Notes: a model not told the origin generated them from the letters alone. A stretch of DNA of 64,000 nucleotides from Roseivirga sp. (GCA_029262895.1 JAJCYM010000015.1:1-64000); one strand, 5' to 3'; shown: positions 22,210 to 32,473, counted from the stretch's first letter. Numbers and translations: made by a program.

Positions 22210-23208
22210 TTAGAAATCTTCGTCCATACTGAATTTGTGCGCATCGGCATCCTCGCCTTCACTCATAACCCCAGCCTTTTGGTATTCACCAACTCGTTTT
22301 TCAAAGAAATTGGTTTTACCCTGGAGTGAAATCATTTCCATGAAATCGAAAGGGTTTGATGAGTTATAAACTTTTTCACAGCCAAGCTCTCCTAACAGTC
22401 TATCAGTTACAAACTCTAGGTACTGGGCCATCAAATCGGAGTTCATGCCGATCAGGCGCACGGGTAGAGATTCCAGTATGAATTCTCTTTCTATATCTAA
22501 CGCATCAATGATAATTTCTTTGATACGTTCTTTGGGTACTTTGTTGATAAGGTGATTGTTGTGCAAATGGCAAGCAAAATCACAGTGGAGGCCTTCATCT
22601 CTGGAGATCAACTCATTGGAGAAGGTCAGACCCGGCATCAAGCCTCTTTTCTTTAACCAGAAAATGGAACAGAAGCTGCCTGAGAAGAAAATACCTTCTA
22701 CAGCAGCAAATGCAACCAGTCTTTCTGCAAAGCTTGGCGATTCAATCCACTTCAATGCCCATTCTGCTTTTTTCTTAATGGCATCAAAAGTTTCAATGGC
22801 ATGAAAAAGCTGATTGGCCTCTTTGGGGTCTTTTATATAAGTGTCTATTAATAATGAATAAGTTTCTGAATGGATATTCTCCATCATAATTTGGAATCCA
22901 TAAAAGAACTTGGCTTCTGTATATTGAGCTTCATTGACGAAGTTCTCTGCCAGGTTTTCATTTACAATCCCATCTGATGCTGCGAAGAAAGCCAGAACGT
23001 GTTTGATGAAATATCTTTCATCATCGTTAAGCTTATCATTCCAATCGGTTAGATCTTGGTGGAGGTCAATTTCTTCTGCGGTCCAGAAACTGGCTTCTGC
23101 CTTTTTGTAAAAGCTCCAGATATCATCGTGCTTAATTGGGAAAAGCACAAAACGATCTTTATTCTCTTTCAAAAATGGCTCCTCTACCAAGGTAGTTGGC
23201 TCACTCAT
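22210..23208 (-). CDS. nrdB: Ribonucleoside-diphosphate reductase, beta subunit
   Basis: [61 protein letters not shown]. Confidence 0.96.
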   Translation of the reverse strand: MSEPTTLVEEPFLKENKDRFVLFPIKHDDIWSFYKKAEASFWTAEEIDLHQDLTDWNDKLNDDERYFIKHVLAFFAASDGIVNENLAENFVNEAQYTEAKFFYGFQIMMENIHSETYSLLIDTYIKDPKEANQLFHAIETFDAIKKKAEWALKWIESPSFAERLVAFAAVEGIFFSGSFCSIFWLKKRGLMPGLTFSNELISRDEGLHCDFACHLHNNHLINKVPKERIKEIIIDALDIEREFILESLPVRLIGMNSDLMAQYLEFVTDRLLGELGCEKVYNSSNPFDFMEMISLQGKTNFFEKRVGEYQKAGVMSEGEDADAHKFSMDEDF

Positions 23209-23223
23209 ATTTATGTTGTTATT

Positions 23224-23405
23224 CGGGGTTGAAAAAAAGGGTCACGCTGGATTCAACAAGCAAATCCAAAAAACAAAAGACCTCAGGCATTACCTTTGGA
23301 TGCTTCCTAACTTTTTTCAGGGTCTCCGGCTAAATCCTTGATACTCTTACGAGTAGGACCAAAACCAGAAGATAGGCTGTTTTTGTGGGTCGTAACCTGA
23401 AACAA
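23224..23405 (-). ncRNA. Candidate structured 5' leader (possible riboswitch/attenuator) of nrdB-nrdA
   Basis: Minus-strand RNA shows UUUCAGG/CCUGAAA closing stem, UACUC-GUAA-GAGUA GNRA hairpin, AGCCGGAGACC segment, GCAU/AUGC hairpin, then GGAUU/AAUCC hairpin and U8 run before nrdB. Confidence 0.4.
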
Positions 23406-23618
23406 ATATTACAAAAACTAGCGGGAAATCCAATGAAGGTTATGCGATAATTTCAAATTTTGTGAAGGGCTCAAACATGTATTTAACATGCTAAATTTTA
23501 GGTATATAGAACACATTAATTTCATAAAAACTTATAGCCATTTTGAAAGCATTCAAAGTCGAAAAAAAATGAAAATTTATTATTAGGAGTTCCCTTGTTT
23601 TTCTCATTTCGTTTTGGT

Positions 23619-23648
23619 TTGATTTTCAGTTTCATTCTTCTATCTTTG
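23619..23648 (+). promoter_or_regulatory. Bacteroidota-type promoter upstream of rplU
   Basis: TTG-N19-TATCTTTG matches the TTG/TAnnTTTG consensus; 28 bp upstream of the rplU start. Confidence 0.7.
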
Positions 23649-23675
23649 CAATCCGTTTTTGAAAATACATTTTAG

Positions 23676-23984
23676 ATGTACGCAATAGTAGATATAGCAG
23701 GAAAGCAGTTCAAAGTAACGCAAGACCAATTCGTTTATGCTCCGTTGATGCAGGGCGAAGAAGGCGCTTCCGTAGAATTCGACAAAGTATTGTTGTTAGA
23801 CAACGATGGCAAAGTCAAAGTAGGTGCCCCATTAGTTAAGGGCGCTAAGGTTTCCGGTAAAATTATCGGACATGTAAGGGGAGACAAGGTGATCGTCTTC
23901 AAGAAGAAAAGGAGAAAGGGTTACAAAGTGAAAAATGGTCACAGACAGGATTTCACTAAGGTATTAATCGAGAACATTAAATAA
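23676..23984 (+). CDS. rplU: 50S ribosomal protein L21
   Basis: MYAIVDIAGKQFKVTQDQFVYAPLM, KKKRRKGYKVKNGHRQDFTKVLIENI. Confidence 0.97.
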   Translation: MYAIVDIAGKQFKVTQDQFVYAPLMQGEEGASVEFDKVLLLDNDGKVKVGAPLVKGAKVSGKIIGHVRGDKVIVFKKKRRKGYKVKNGHRQDFTKVLIENIK

Positions 23985-23993
23985 TAGGATACC

Positions 23994-24269
23994 ATGGCAC
24001 ATAAGAAAGGAGCTGGTAGTTCGAATAATGGTAGAGAGTCGGAAAGTAAACGACTTGGCGTTAAGATTTTTGGTGGACAGGCTGCAATAGCCGGTAACAT
24101 CATTGTTAGACAAAGGGGTACTAAGCATCATCCCGGAACAAATGTTGGCCTCGGAAGAGATCATACCTTGTTTGCCTTGACTGACGGTGTTGTTGAGTTC
24201 AAGAAAGGAAGACAAGACAGGTCTTTTGTTTCTGTGGTTCCTTTTCCAGAGGAGACTGCTGAAGCATAA
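23994..24269 (+). CDS. rpmA: 50S ribosomal protein L27
   Basis: [57 protein letters not shown]. Confidence 0.98.
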   Translation: MAHKKGAGSSNNGRESESKRLGVKIFGGQAAIAGNIIVRQRGTKHHPGTNVGLGRDHTLFALTDGVVEFKKGRQDRSFVSVVPFPEETAEA

Positions 24270-24290
24270 ACCTTATTTCATAAAGCATTG

Positions 24291-24322
24291 AAAGCCCTGG
24301 CGGAACCGTCAGGGCTTTTTTA
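24291..24322. terminator. Intrinsic terminator
   Basis: AAAGCCCTG-GCGGAACCGT-CAGGGCTTT followed by T-run. Confidence 0.8.
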
Positions 24323-25768
24323 TTTGAAATATTTCAAAGCTTTGAGCATTAATTGGTCATAGCTACTGTACTCGGTAACACCAATTGTTTTTTCAAGGTC
24401 GACCCGTTGTTCTAACAAGGACTGATCAAAGGGGTTATATCGGATTAGCACATTCAAATTTTCCAGGGCCTTCGCAAATTTTCCCTTAGTGAGATTACTG
24501 TCCATCTTCTCCTCGGCTTTGTTGTAGCCAATTAGATGTTGATTTTGACGTGATTTAGTAGAAATTTGATTGTCAATAATAAAAATTGGTTCAAGTACCG
24601 GAAAATCAAAACTCGTTTTGAAACTTGTGATGTTTCCTTCTAACTGATCTGGATAAAGCTCTTTGAGGTTAAAGAAGAATGGTTGATAGAGTGTATAGTC
24701 TTTCTCTTCTTTTTTCCATTTTTCTTTGATGGAGTTCATAAGGTAACTAGTCATTTTTTCCATGTCGGTATCCAGCTTTGTTAAAAACTCCAGCCTTACC
24801 TCCGATGTTGCACTTACATGTATTGCCACCATAAGTGTTCCTTCAATTTTATTTTTCGCGGAACTTATCGGATAACCGAAATTATTATTGACGAAGTTTT
24901 CATACCCAATGTAGCCATCAGCATACAAAGTGTTTAACGGGCTATTGAAAGTGGTTTTGGGTTCTTCACTGTCTTCCGTACTCTTGGCATCCACAAAGTC
25001 CGAAAGCAAATAGGAGTCAAAGGCCTGATATTTATTTACACCCAAGCTTTGCTCTAATTTGATTCTGGAAGTTAAAAAATCACGGTTTAGTGGATTGTAC
25101 CTTATCAGTTCATTTAAGGCATCATAAGCATGACTTGACTCTTCTAGTTGCATCATCTTATTGTATTGGCCCAATGCCCTCACATAGGCTTTTTTGGCAA
25201 ATGCTGAGATAGCGGCAGTGTCCTTCTGATCCTCCAATTTGAAATCAGGGTCGATGCGCTTTGATTTAATAAGAACAAACATCTGTTGAAATTTCAATGG
25301 TAAGTCAGCTGGTAGTTCTGGCAAATTGCCAATAAGCGTTTGAGGATAATAAGGTAGCAAGGAGTAAACTATAGGTTGATAAATTCGGTAGGGTCCATTG
25401 TCCGTCATTAGCCATTCACTTTTACTGGCCTCAACTGCTTCCTTTATATTCTTTTGGATGCGGCTATCTAAATAGGTGAGGAAATGCACCTCGATAGAAT
25501 TTTTGGTCGGAAACACTTCGAAGTAAAAAAGCTGAAGGCCCTCTATTTGGTTTTTATATGACTCTTCGGGAAAGCTAAGGTTGGACTGGAAGAAATTGAC
25601 ATATCCGCTATAGCCACCCTTGAAATTCTTTTCAATAAACTCCTTAGACAGAAAGTCATCATCATATATGAGCTCCATATCTTGCTGCCCCTGCCCCTGC
25701 CCATGGGTCACAAAAGATATCATTAACAATAGCAGGGTATAGGCTTCTCTAAATGATGTGGGTTTCAT
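24320..25768 (-). CDS. Secreted protein of unknown function with an internal duplication (TonB-C-like/TPR-like halves)
   Basis: 482 aa, signal peptide; two alignable halves ending ..LNELIRYNPLNRDFLTSRIKLEQSLGVNKYQAFDSYLL and ..LNVLIRYNPFDQSLLEQRVDLEKTIGVTEYSSYDQLML. Confidence 0.7.
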   Translation of the reverse strand: MKPTSFREAYTLLLLMISFVTHGQGQGQQDMELIYDDDFLSKEFIEKNFKGGYSGYVNFFQSNLSFPEESYKNQIEGLQLFYFEVFPTKNSIEVHFLTYLDSRIQKNIKEAVEASKSEWLMTDNGPYRIYQPIVYSLLPYYPQTLIGNLPELPADLPLKFQQMFVLIKSKRIDPDFKLEDQKDTAAISAFAKKAYVRALGQYNKMMQLEESSHAYDALNELIRYNPLNRDFLTSRIKLEQSLGVNKYQAFDSYLLSDFVDAKSTEDSEEPKTTFNSPLNTLYADGYIGYENFVNNNFGYPISSAKNKIEGTLMVAIHVSATSEVRLEFLTKLDTDMEKMTSYLMNSIKEKWKKEEKDYTLYQPFFFNLKELYPDQLEGNITSFKTSFDFPVLEPIFIIDNQISTKSRQNQHLIGYNKAEEKMDSNLTKGKFAKALENLNVLIRYNPFDQSLLEQRVDLEKTIGVTEYSSYDQLMLKALKYFK

Positions 25769-25793
25769 AATTCAGCTTTAACTTTAAAGTCAC

Positions 25794-26399
25794 CTAAAAG
25801 ATTGCCTCGATGAAAGAAGCAAAAGTTGAAGGTCTTAGTGCCAATGTAAATATAAGGCCATACAGTGCACCGTATAAATGCGCATCGTGATTGACATTAT
25901 CCAGGTTTCGTTTGCCCATAACTATAGAGTAGACTATAAATAGCCCTCCTAAGGCATAACCGGGCAGGCAGATAATGGCATATAAACAGAGATCTCGAAG
26001 TGGATCAAATATGATAAATGTCAAAACCAAGGCAGAAACACCCCCCGATGCCCCAAGGGAATTATAGTTGGGGTTGTCTTTTTGCTTAAATGTAGTGGGT
26101 ATGTTCGCCACCACAATGGCTGTAACAAAGAGTGTGATATACAATAGCAGGCCTGCCTCTCCAAAATAAGCTTTGAAGATTTGCTCAATGGCTAAGCCGA
26201 AAAAATAGAGCGTGAGTAGGTTAAGAAAAAGATGGGTTGAATTGTTATGCACAAAACCCGATGTAATCAATCGATAGTATTGTTTGTGATGGATAGTTTG
26301 ATACGGATTTAGAATTAATTTTTTATGCACATCTGGTCGCTGCCAGGCCATATAAGTAACTAAGCCAATTATGGCCATCAGAATATAGGTGGTCTCCAT
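25794..26399 (-). CDS. Rhomboid family intramembrane serine protease
   Basis: HLFLNLLTLYFFG, NSLGASGGVSALV (GxSG), NHDAHLYGALYGLIF. Confidence 0.93.
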   Translation of the reverse strand: METTYILMAIIGLVTYMAWQRPDVHKKLILNPYQTIHHKQYYRLITSGFVHNNSTHLFLNLLTLYFFGLAIEQIFKAYFGEAGLLLYITLFVTAIVVANIPTTFKQKDNPNYNSLGASGGVSALVLTFIIFDPLRDLCLYAIICLPGYALGGLFIVYSIVMGKRNLDNVNHDAHLYGALYGLIFTLALRPSTFASFIEAIF

Positions 26400-27377
26400 C
26401 TAATTTTCCCGGTTCATTAAATGCTTAGTGAAATCAATAAGTGGTTGCTTGCGCTTTTGACTTATGGACAATGCTTCTAGTGAGTCAAATCCACTTTTAA
26501 AGTACTCATCCATTTTGGCTTCGGTCAATTTTCTGATTCCGATTTCATCATAAATGGCGGTTACGGCTTCTACCTTATCCATTTTATTAAAGCTGACGGT
26601 TCCAAGCCAATGTTGCAAGCGGTGTTTTTGGTCTTCATTGGCAAGTTCCAGCGCCTTGATCAATAGGTATGTTTTTTTGTTGGCAATGATGTCTCCGCCT
26701 ACCTGTTTACCAAATTTTTCCTGATTGCCATATACATCAAGCAAATCATCCATGAGCTGGAAGCCAATGCCTACCTGACAGCCAAAAGTATAAAGCGATT
26801 CCACCTCTTCGTCAGTGGCTTCTGCAAGCATGGCACCCAATTGAAGGCTGTAGCCAAGGAGTACAGCTGTTTTCATCTGAATCATATGCAGGTAATCCTG
26901 CTCTGTTACCGAAGCGATAGACTCAAAGTTCATGTCTAGCTGTTGGCCTTCGCACACGCCTATGGCACATTGATTAAAGGCTTTGAAAATTGTCTTCAGA
27001 TTTCCTGAATCAGCACCGAGTAAGAGCTCATAAGCTTTTACGAGCATTACATCTCCGGAGAGTATGGCAATATTGGAATCCCATTTTTCATGAACTGAAG
27101 CCTTACCTCTACGCAAAGGGGCATTATCCATAATGTCATCATGCATCAGAGTGAAGTTGTGAAAGACCTCAACGGAGATGGCTTGATCCAGGATTTTCTC
27201 AGGATTTTCTTTGAATAGGCTATATCCGAGAAGAACCAACAGCGGGCGCATGCGCTTGCCTCCCAGTGATAAAGTGTACTGAATTGGTTCATAGAGCTCA
27301 GCCGGATTTTCACCCTGTGTGATTCTGGAAAGCCTAGCGTTGATTAGCTCTATTTGATGTTGAAACTCATTGGGCAT
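26400..27377 (-). CDS. Polyprenyl synthetase family protein
   Basis: GGKRMRPLLVLLGYSLF, LMHDDIMDNAPLRRGKASVH, LMDDLLDVYG. Confidence 0.95.
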   Translation of the reverse strand: MPNEFQHQIELINARLSRITQGENPAELYEPIQYTLSLGGKRMRPLLVLLGYSLFKENPEKILDQAISVEVFHNFTLMHDDIMDNAPLRRGKASVHEKWDSNIAILSGDVMLVKAYELLLGADSGNLKTIFKAFNQCAIGVCEGQQLDMNFESIASVTEQDYLHMIQMKTAVLLGYSLQLGAMLAEATDEEVESLYTFGCQVGIGFQLMDDLLDVYGNQEKFGKQVGGDIIANKKTYLLIKALELANEDQKHRLQHWLGTVSFNKMDKVEAVTAIYDEIGIRKLTEAKMDEYFKSGFDSLEALSISQKRKQPLIDFTKHLMNREN

Positions 27378-27378
27378 C

Positions 27379-29526
27379 CTAAGAAAATATTAAATCAATG
27401 GTGCGTCTGTCAATATCGGTGGCCTTTACTCTCACGGAGACCTCATCTCCCAACGTGATCATACGTTTGTTGCTTCTACCGATGATACGATAGTTTTGTT
27501 CATCATACTCATAAAAATCATCTTCCAGATCATTCATTCTGACGAGACCCTCACACTTAGTTTCAGTGATTTCTACAAATACCCCCCATTCTGCCACTCC
27601 GGATACAATGCCCGCAAAATCTTTTTTCTCCACATTGGCCATGAATTCCACCTGCTTGTACTTAATGGAGGCTCTTTCTGCATCTGCCGCTCTTTTTTCT
27701 CTTTCAGATGAATGAACACAAAGTTTTTCCAGTTCTTCTTTGTCCTCAGTCTTGGCACCATCTAAATAATGCTGTAATAGTCGGTGCACCATCATATCGG
27801 GGTAGCGCCTAATGGGTGAAGTGAAGTGAGTATAATGTGGAAAGGCCAATCCGAAATGTCCCTTCTCTTCCGTAGTATATCTTGCCTTGGCCATGGTTCT
27901 GATGGCTAATTGTTGCAGAACATTTTGTTCTGGCTTGCCTTCTACGTCTTCAACGAGTTTGTTCATTGATTTTGCTACTCCCTTTTGCTCAATATTCATT
28001 TGGTAACCAAAGCGCCTGGCAAAAGCGGAGAATGTCTCGAGCTTCTCCGGATCAGGGTTGTCATGAGACCGGTAAACAAATGGTTTTGGCTGGCTAGTCT
28101 TGCCTTTTTTGTAAATGAATTCAGCCACTTTTTTGTTGGCCAATAGCATAAATTCCTCAACAAGCTTATGCGCATCTTTGCGCTCCTTCGGAACTATGCC
28201 CAAAGCTGTGCCATCTTCTGCGAGTTTGAATTTCACTTCGATGGTCTCAAAGTTCATGGCACCTTGCTGAAATCTCTTTTTCCGTATGAGTTTGGCCAGT
28301 TTATTAAGCTGATTTGTTTCATCCGAAAAATCCCCTTTACCAGATTCTATGCGCTCTTGGGCCTCCTCATAGGTAAACCTTCTGTCAGAATAGATAATTG
28401 TTCTGCCAAACCACTCGGATTTGACACTAGCTTCACTATCCAATTCAAAAACGGCTGAAAAGGTCAGTTTTTCCTCGTTGGGCCTTAATGAACAAAGGCC
28501 ATTTGACAGTCTTTCCGGTAGCATTGGAATAGTTCTGTCCACAAGATATACCGAGGTGGCTCTATGCACAGCTTCTTCTTCAAGAATGGTGTTTGTCTGA
28601 ACATAATGTGTGACATCTGCGATGTGAATGCCTACTTCAGTGTTCCCGTTGGGTAGCTGTCTAATTGAAATGGCATCATCAAAATCTTTGGCATCCAGAG
28701 GATCAATGGTGAAGGTCGTGACCTTTCTAAAATCTCTTCGTTTTTTGATTTCAGCACTTGATATGACATCTGAGATTTCTTTTGCTTGCTCTTCAATAGC
28801 CGGTGGGAATTCAAAAGGTAATCCGAACTCGGCCATGATTGAATGGATTTCCGCATTGTGCTCACCAGCTTTACCCAAATTTCTGATAATTTTTCCTTCT
28901 GGCTTTTTATCACGTTCAGGCCATTGGGTAAGTTTGACCATCACTTTATCATTGTGTTTGGAGTCACCTAGTGCATCTAACCTGATATAGATGTCGTGAA
29001 ACATCTTTTTGAAGTCTGGGATTACAAAGGCATAGCGGGTCGACATTTCCAAGCGACCAACGAACTCATCCCTATAGCGTTCAATAATTTCCACTACTTT
29101 GCCTTCAGGATGCTTGCCATGCTTTCTGGACTTAAGCACAACCTTTACCCTGTCATCGTCTAAGGCTCCTAGTAAGTCGTCTTTGGGAACCCAGATGTCC
29201 GGTTGGCCTTCATCGTCTGTCACTATAAAAGCAAAGCGGGCATTCACGTAATCTACTGTACCTTCAATTGATTCGTTGCTTATTTCAACGGTGTATGAAC
29301 CATTGCGCAGTTTCTTTATCGCTCCAATGTCTTCCAATCTATAGATGGCACTGGTTACAATTTCTTTGGACTTCTTGTCTCGAATACCCAAGCCATTTAA
29401 AATTTGTTTGACTTGGTATCCCTTGCCAGAATGTTGACCTAGAAACTCTGTAATGAGCGGTTGAATCTGTTTAATTCCTTTTTTGCTTGCTTGCTGTTTT
29501 GGATGGCCCTTGCGTTTGCGCCCCAT
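27379..29526 (-). CDS. rnr: Ribonuclease R
   Basis: TTFTIDPLDAKDFDDAISI, YTHFTSPIRRYPDMMVHRLL, C-terminal S1 domain. Confidence 0.96.
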   Translation of the reverse strand: MGRKRKGHPKQQASKKGIKQIQPLITEFLGQHSGKGYQVKQILNGLGIRDKKSKEIVTSAIYRLEDIGAIKKLRNGSYTVEISNESIEGTVDYVNARFAFIVTDDEGQPDIWVPKDDLLGALDDDRVKVVLKSRKHGKHPEGKVVEIIERYRDEFVGRLEMSTRYAFVIPDFKKMFHDIYIRLDALGDSKHNDKVMVKLTQWPERDKKPEGKIIRNLGKAGEHNAEIHSIMAEFGLPFEFPPAIEEQAKEISDVISSAEIKKRRDFRKVTTFTIDPLDAKDFDDAISIRQLPNGNTEVGIHIADVTHYVQTNTILEEEAVHRATSVYLVDRTIPMLPERLSNGLCSLRPNEEKLTFSAVFELDSEASVKSEWFGRTIIYSDRRFTYEEAQERIESGKGDFSDETNQLNKLAKLIRKKRFQQGAMNFETIEVKFKLAEDGTALGIVPKERKDAHKLVEEFMLLANKKVAEFIYKKGKTSQPKPFVYRSHDNPDPEKLETFSAFARRFGYQMNIEQKGVAKSMNKLVEDVEGKPEQNVLQQLAIRTMAKARYTTEEKGHFGLAFPHYTHFTSPIRRYPDMMVHRLLQHYLDGAKTEDKEELEKLCVHSSEREKRAADAERASIKYKQVEFMANVEKKDFAGIVSGVAEWGVFVEITETKCEGLVRMNDLEDDFYEYDEQNYRIIGRSNKRMITLGDEVSVRVKATDIDRRTIDLIFS

Positions 29527-29690
29527 AGATTTTTTTTCGTGTCGAAGATTTCAATTCAAAAATAGATAAACATTTAGGCATTAGTTCAAATCATCACTAA
29601 TTATCAGCAAACCATCACATCAAAGTAGGGTTACAAGGGGTTTGATGGTAGTTTGATTATACTAACTTCTTAGTAGGCATAACAAACACA

Positions 29691-31424
29691 ATGATGAAAC
29701 GACTTTTTGAGATTCTAAAAAAGAGCAGCCTTTTGCTGCTTGTATTATTTATGTATGCTTGTTCCACAACTGATGATTCAGATCCTGGTGGAGTGACCGA
29801 ACTAGCTTTGGCTGATATTGTTGGAAGATGGGGGATTTTGACTACCACTGAAGATGGAGGAACACCAGAGACATTAGTCCCTTGCGACAATACACTTGAA
29901 ATACAAGAGAACGGTGATTTTTTGGTTATAGAAGCTGCTGACGGAGAATGGGTTGAGGGCAACGCATCGTTTAACCCTGCAGATAGTATTCTTACTCTTA
30001 CAATCAATGGACAAACTGAGACCGTCAAAATATTGTCGGTCTCCGCCAATGGATTTGTGGTTCAGTTCAACGAAAACGATGGTGGAACTGTGACCGTTGG
30101 AACTGACGCATTTGTAAAACTCGAGGATGCCGCTTGTGCTTCGGTTACCTCAGCCGAGCTTCAACAAAAATGGAGTGTTGATCAATTGGAGCGTAGTGCT
30201 TTTGAAATCACGGAAGGCGACAGAGGAGATTTACTCGGTACCGAACTTTTTGAAGACATAGATTATAACAAATTCACTATAGAGTTTAAAAGTGACGGGT
30301 CATTTGTAATGGTAGACCTTGTCCTTGAATATGATTATGGGATTGGAACCTATAGAAACCTGGACGACCACAACTTGATCCTTGAATTTGAAGATGATGG
30401 GGGTAATTCCGATGGATCATTGCTTCACCTTACTGCCAGGAATGGTACTGGCTTGTCTTTTATAATAGTTGATGAAGATGAAAATGGAGCCGGTGAGAGA
30501 GAACAGTTTGTGTCGAAATTTGACATTATACCTAATGATGACTCTGAGCCGACCATTGCTGCAGAGGCTTTGGAAGGAAAATGGAGTGCTAGTTCGGTTA
30601 CCGAACGGGCTTTTCTAGATGACGATTTGGTAGGGGAGGAAGTGAATGATATGATTACTCATAATAGACTAACACTGGAGTTCTTCGATGACGGTGGGTT
30701 GCAGTTCATTAATTTGGTAGATGAGGTTGGCTTTTCGCGAGGAGAATATATGCTGCTTGATGGGAGTAATATTTTGTTAAACACTGGTAATGACGCTGGA
30801 GAGGGAGACGATGAATTTGAACTCTTTCATGTTGTTGCTGTCAGCGGTGACGACCTAACGGTCAAAAGCTACGAAGTGGGCGATCATGAAGGTGGTAGCG
30901 GAGGAGGTGAGGCCAATGATGGGCATGAACAAGAATATGACAAGCGAGAGTTTGAGCTTACCATATCCAAGAACAGTGGTGACGAACCATCTATTAATGA
31001 CGATGAGTTATTAGGTAGTTGGACAGTGACTGAAGTTGAAAATTTGGGCGATGATGGCAATGACGAGGGGCCTGTGGTTGATATGGTGTTGGAGTTTGTT
31101 AATGATGGAACTGGAGAGGTAACTTTTGGAGGTCAGGTAGTGACCACTTTTGATTACGAATTCATTGATGATAATAACCTAAAACTCATTTTTGCGGATG
31201 GAGATGACGGAGACGGTGGAGGCGGAGAAGCCAATGACGACCACGAAGGTGAATCAGATAACTATAATATTTTCCATATTATAAGCAACTCAGGAGGATT
31301 ACTTGAACTGATTCTGTTTGAACCTGCTCGTGATGAAGGTGATGGACAAGGTGATGGTGGTCAAGGTGGTGAAGGAGATAGTGGTGGAGCTACCTACCGC
31401 ATTGTAATGCAAAAGCAAGGATAA
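29691..31424 (+). CDS. Acidic lipoprotein with repeated lipocalin-like domains
   Basis: 577 aa, lipobox LLLVLFMYAC; four units beginning IVGRWGI / LQQKWSV / LEGKWSA / LLGSWTV. Confidence 0.75.
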   Translation: MMKRLFEILKKSSLLLLVLFMYACSTTDDSDPGGVTELALADIVGRWGILTTTEDGGTPETLVPCDNTLEIQENGDFLVIEAADGEWVEGNASFNPADSILTLTINGQTETVKILSVSANGFVVQFNENDGGTVTVGTDAFVKLEDAACASVTSAELQQKWSVDQLERSAFEITEGDRGDLLGTELFEDIDYNKFTIEFKSDGSFVMVDLVLEYDYGIGTYRNLDDHNLILEFEDDGGNSDGSLLHLTARNGTGLSFIIVDEDENGAGEREQFVSKFDIIPNDDSEPTIAAEALEGKWSASSVTERAFLDDDLVGEEVNDMITHNRLTLEFFDDGGLQFINLVDEVGFSRGEYMLLDGSNILLNTGNDAGEGDDEFELFHVVAVSGDDLTVKSYEVGDHEGGSGGGEANDGHEQEYDKREFELTISKNSGDEPSINDDELLGSWTVTEVENLGDDGNDEGPVVDMVLEFVNDGTGEVTFGGQVVTTFDYEFIDDNNLKLIFADGDDGDGGGGEANDDHEGESDNYNIFHIISNSGGLLELILFEPARDEGDGQGDGGQGGEGDSGGATYRIVMQKQG

Positions 31425-31432
31425 AAATGAAG

Positions 31433-31456
31433 GAGGCTGTCTTTTAAGGCAGCCTC
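31433..31456. terminator. Terminator-like hairpin
   Basis: GAGGCTGTCTTTTAAGGCAGCCTC, near-identical to the hairpin at 2818-2841. Confidence 0.65.
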
Positions 31457-31504
31457 TAACTTTTCTACAAAATTATATTCGGTTCATTTGGTGTCTCAAA
31501 ATGT

Positions 31505-31533
31505 ATGCACTCAAGTTACAAACTTGAGTGCAT
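31505..31533. repeat. Perfect inverted repeat, REP-like
   Basis: ATGCACTCAAGTT-ACA-AACTTGAGTGCAT; a second related hairpin CAAGTC-ACA-GACTTG follows at about 31547-31561. Confidence 0.55.
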
Positions 31534-31627
31534 GATTGCTTTGTTCCAAGTCACAGACTTGAAACATTCAATGAATATAATTTAGTGATGACCGGCCTCA
31601 ATTTCTTTTTGACGCAGCCGCTCCTTT

Positions 31628-32338
31628 TTATCCTACAAAAATTATATGCTCATCGGCCAGTATGGGTTGGCCTGTAAGTCTCAAATAGACTTGGGCTAAG
31701 ACGGCCACATCGCGTTGACAGTACCTTGCAATTCGCTGGAGATCTTTTTCCTCATAATAAACATGATATACCTGACTGCCATCTATATCATCCTTGCTGG
31801 ATTCAATGCCCAAAACGGATGAAAGCAAGTCCAAAGATGTAAAGTGCTTATAATCCCCAAACTTCCACATTTCCAGTGTATCTGCATGTCTGATCTCCCA
31901 AGGCTTTTTGCCTGACAATTGGAGACATTCGGGTAAGTCAATTTGATTGATTATCATTCTACGAGCCAAATAGGGGAAATCAAACTCTTTGCCATTGTGT
32001 GCACATAGCTTGAGATTTTTGCTGTTGAATTTCTTGTCAAGAAGGGCCTTAAACTCGAGCAGGAGTTCCTTTTCATTGTGCCCGGAAATGTCCGTGATAC
32101 GCAAGTTTCTCGTACTGTTCTTTTGCGTGATGTATCCCATGGCAATGGAAATAACCTTGCCAAATTCTGCATAGATTCCTGCACGTTCATAAACCTCACT
32201 CGGTATAGCTTCATCATGACGATTGATAAATGCTGCCTTTTTATCCCAAAGCTCTCTGTTACGATTCGACAGATCATCGTATTGAGCTTCCTGGGGTACG
32301 GTTTCGATATCTAGAAATAATATGTCTTGTATGGCCAT
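31628..32338 (-). CDS. PolB-like 3'-5' exonuclease
   Basis: MAIQDILFLDIETVP, LCAHNGKEFDFPYLARRM, YCQRDVAVLAQVYLR; the track start is 32386 but the MAIQD start at 32338 fits better. Confidence 0.85.
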   Translation of the reverse strand: MAIQDILFLDIETVPQEAQYDDLSNRNRELWDKKAAFINRHDEAIPSEVYERAGIYAEFGKVISIAMGYITQKNSTRNLRITDISGHNEKELLLEFKALLDKKFNSKNLKLCAHNGKEFDFPYLARRMIINQIDLPECLQLSGKKPWEIRHADTLEMWKFGDYKHFTSLDLLSSVLGIESSKDDIDGSQVYHVYYEEKDLQRIARYCQRDVAVLAQVYLRLTGQPILADEHIIFVG

Positions 32339-32473
32339 TTCTATTAAATTAATCAATGAGTTTAATGAATTATTAGAAATGTTCAAAATACACGATGTCT
32401 TATGTTAGTATGATATGGCAAAAATAGATGTGCATTTTCATCGTTCATTAAAGGAGTAGAAGGACTTAATGTT

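Noticed and set aside
23224-23405. Firm call as a cobalamin riboswitch
   Set aside because: Only a B12-box-like segment is visible; other conserved cobalamin aptamer elements were not found, so it is kept as a candidate structured leader.
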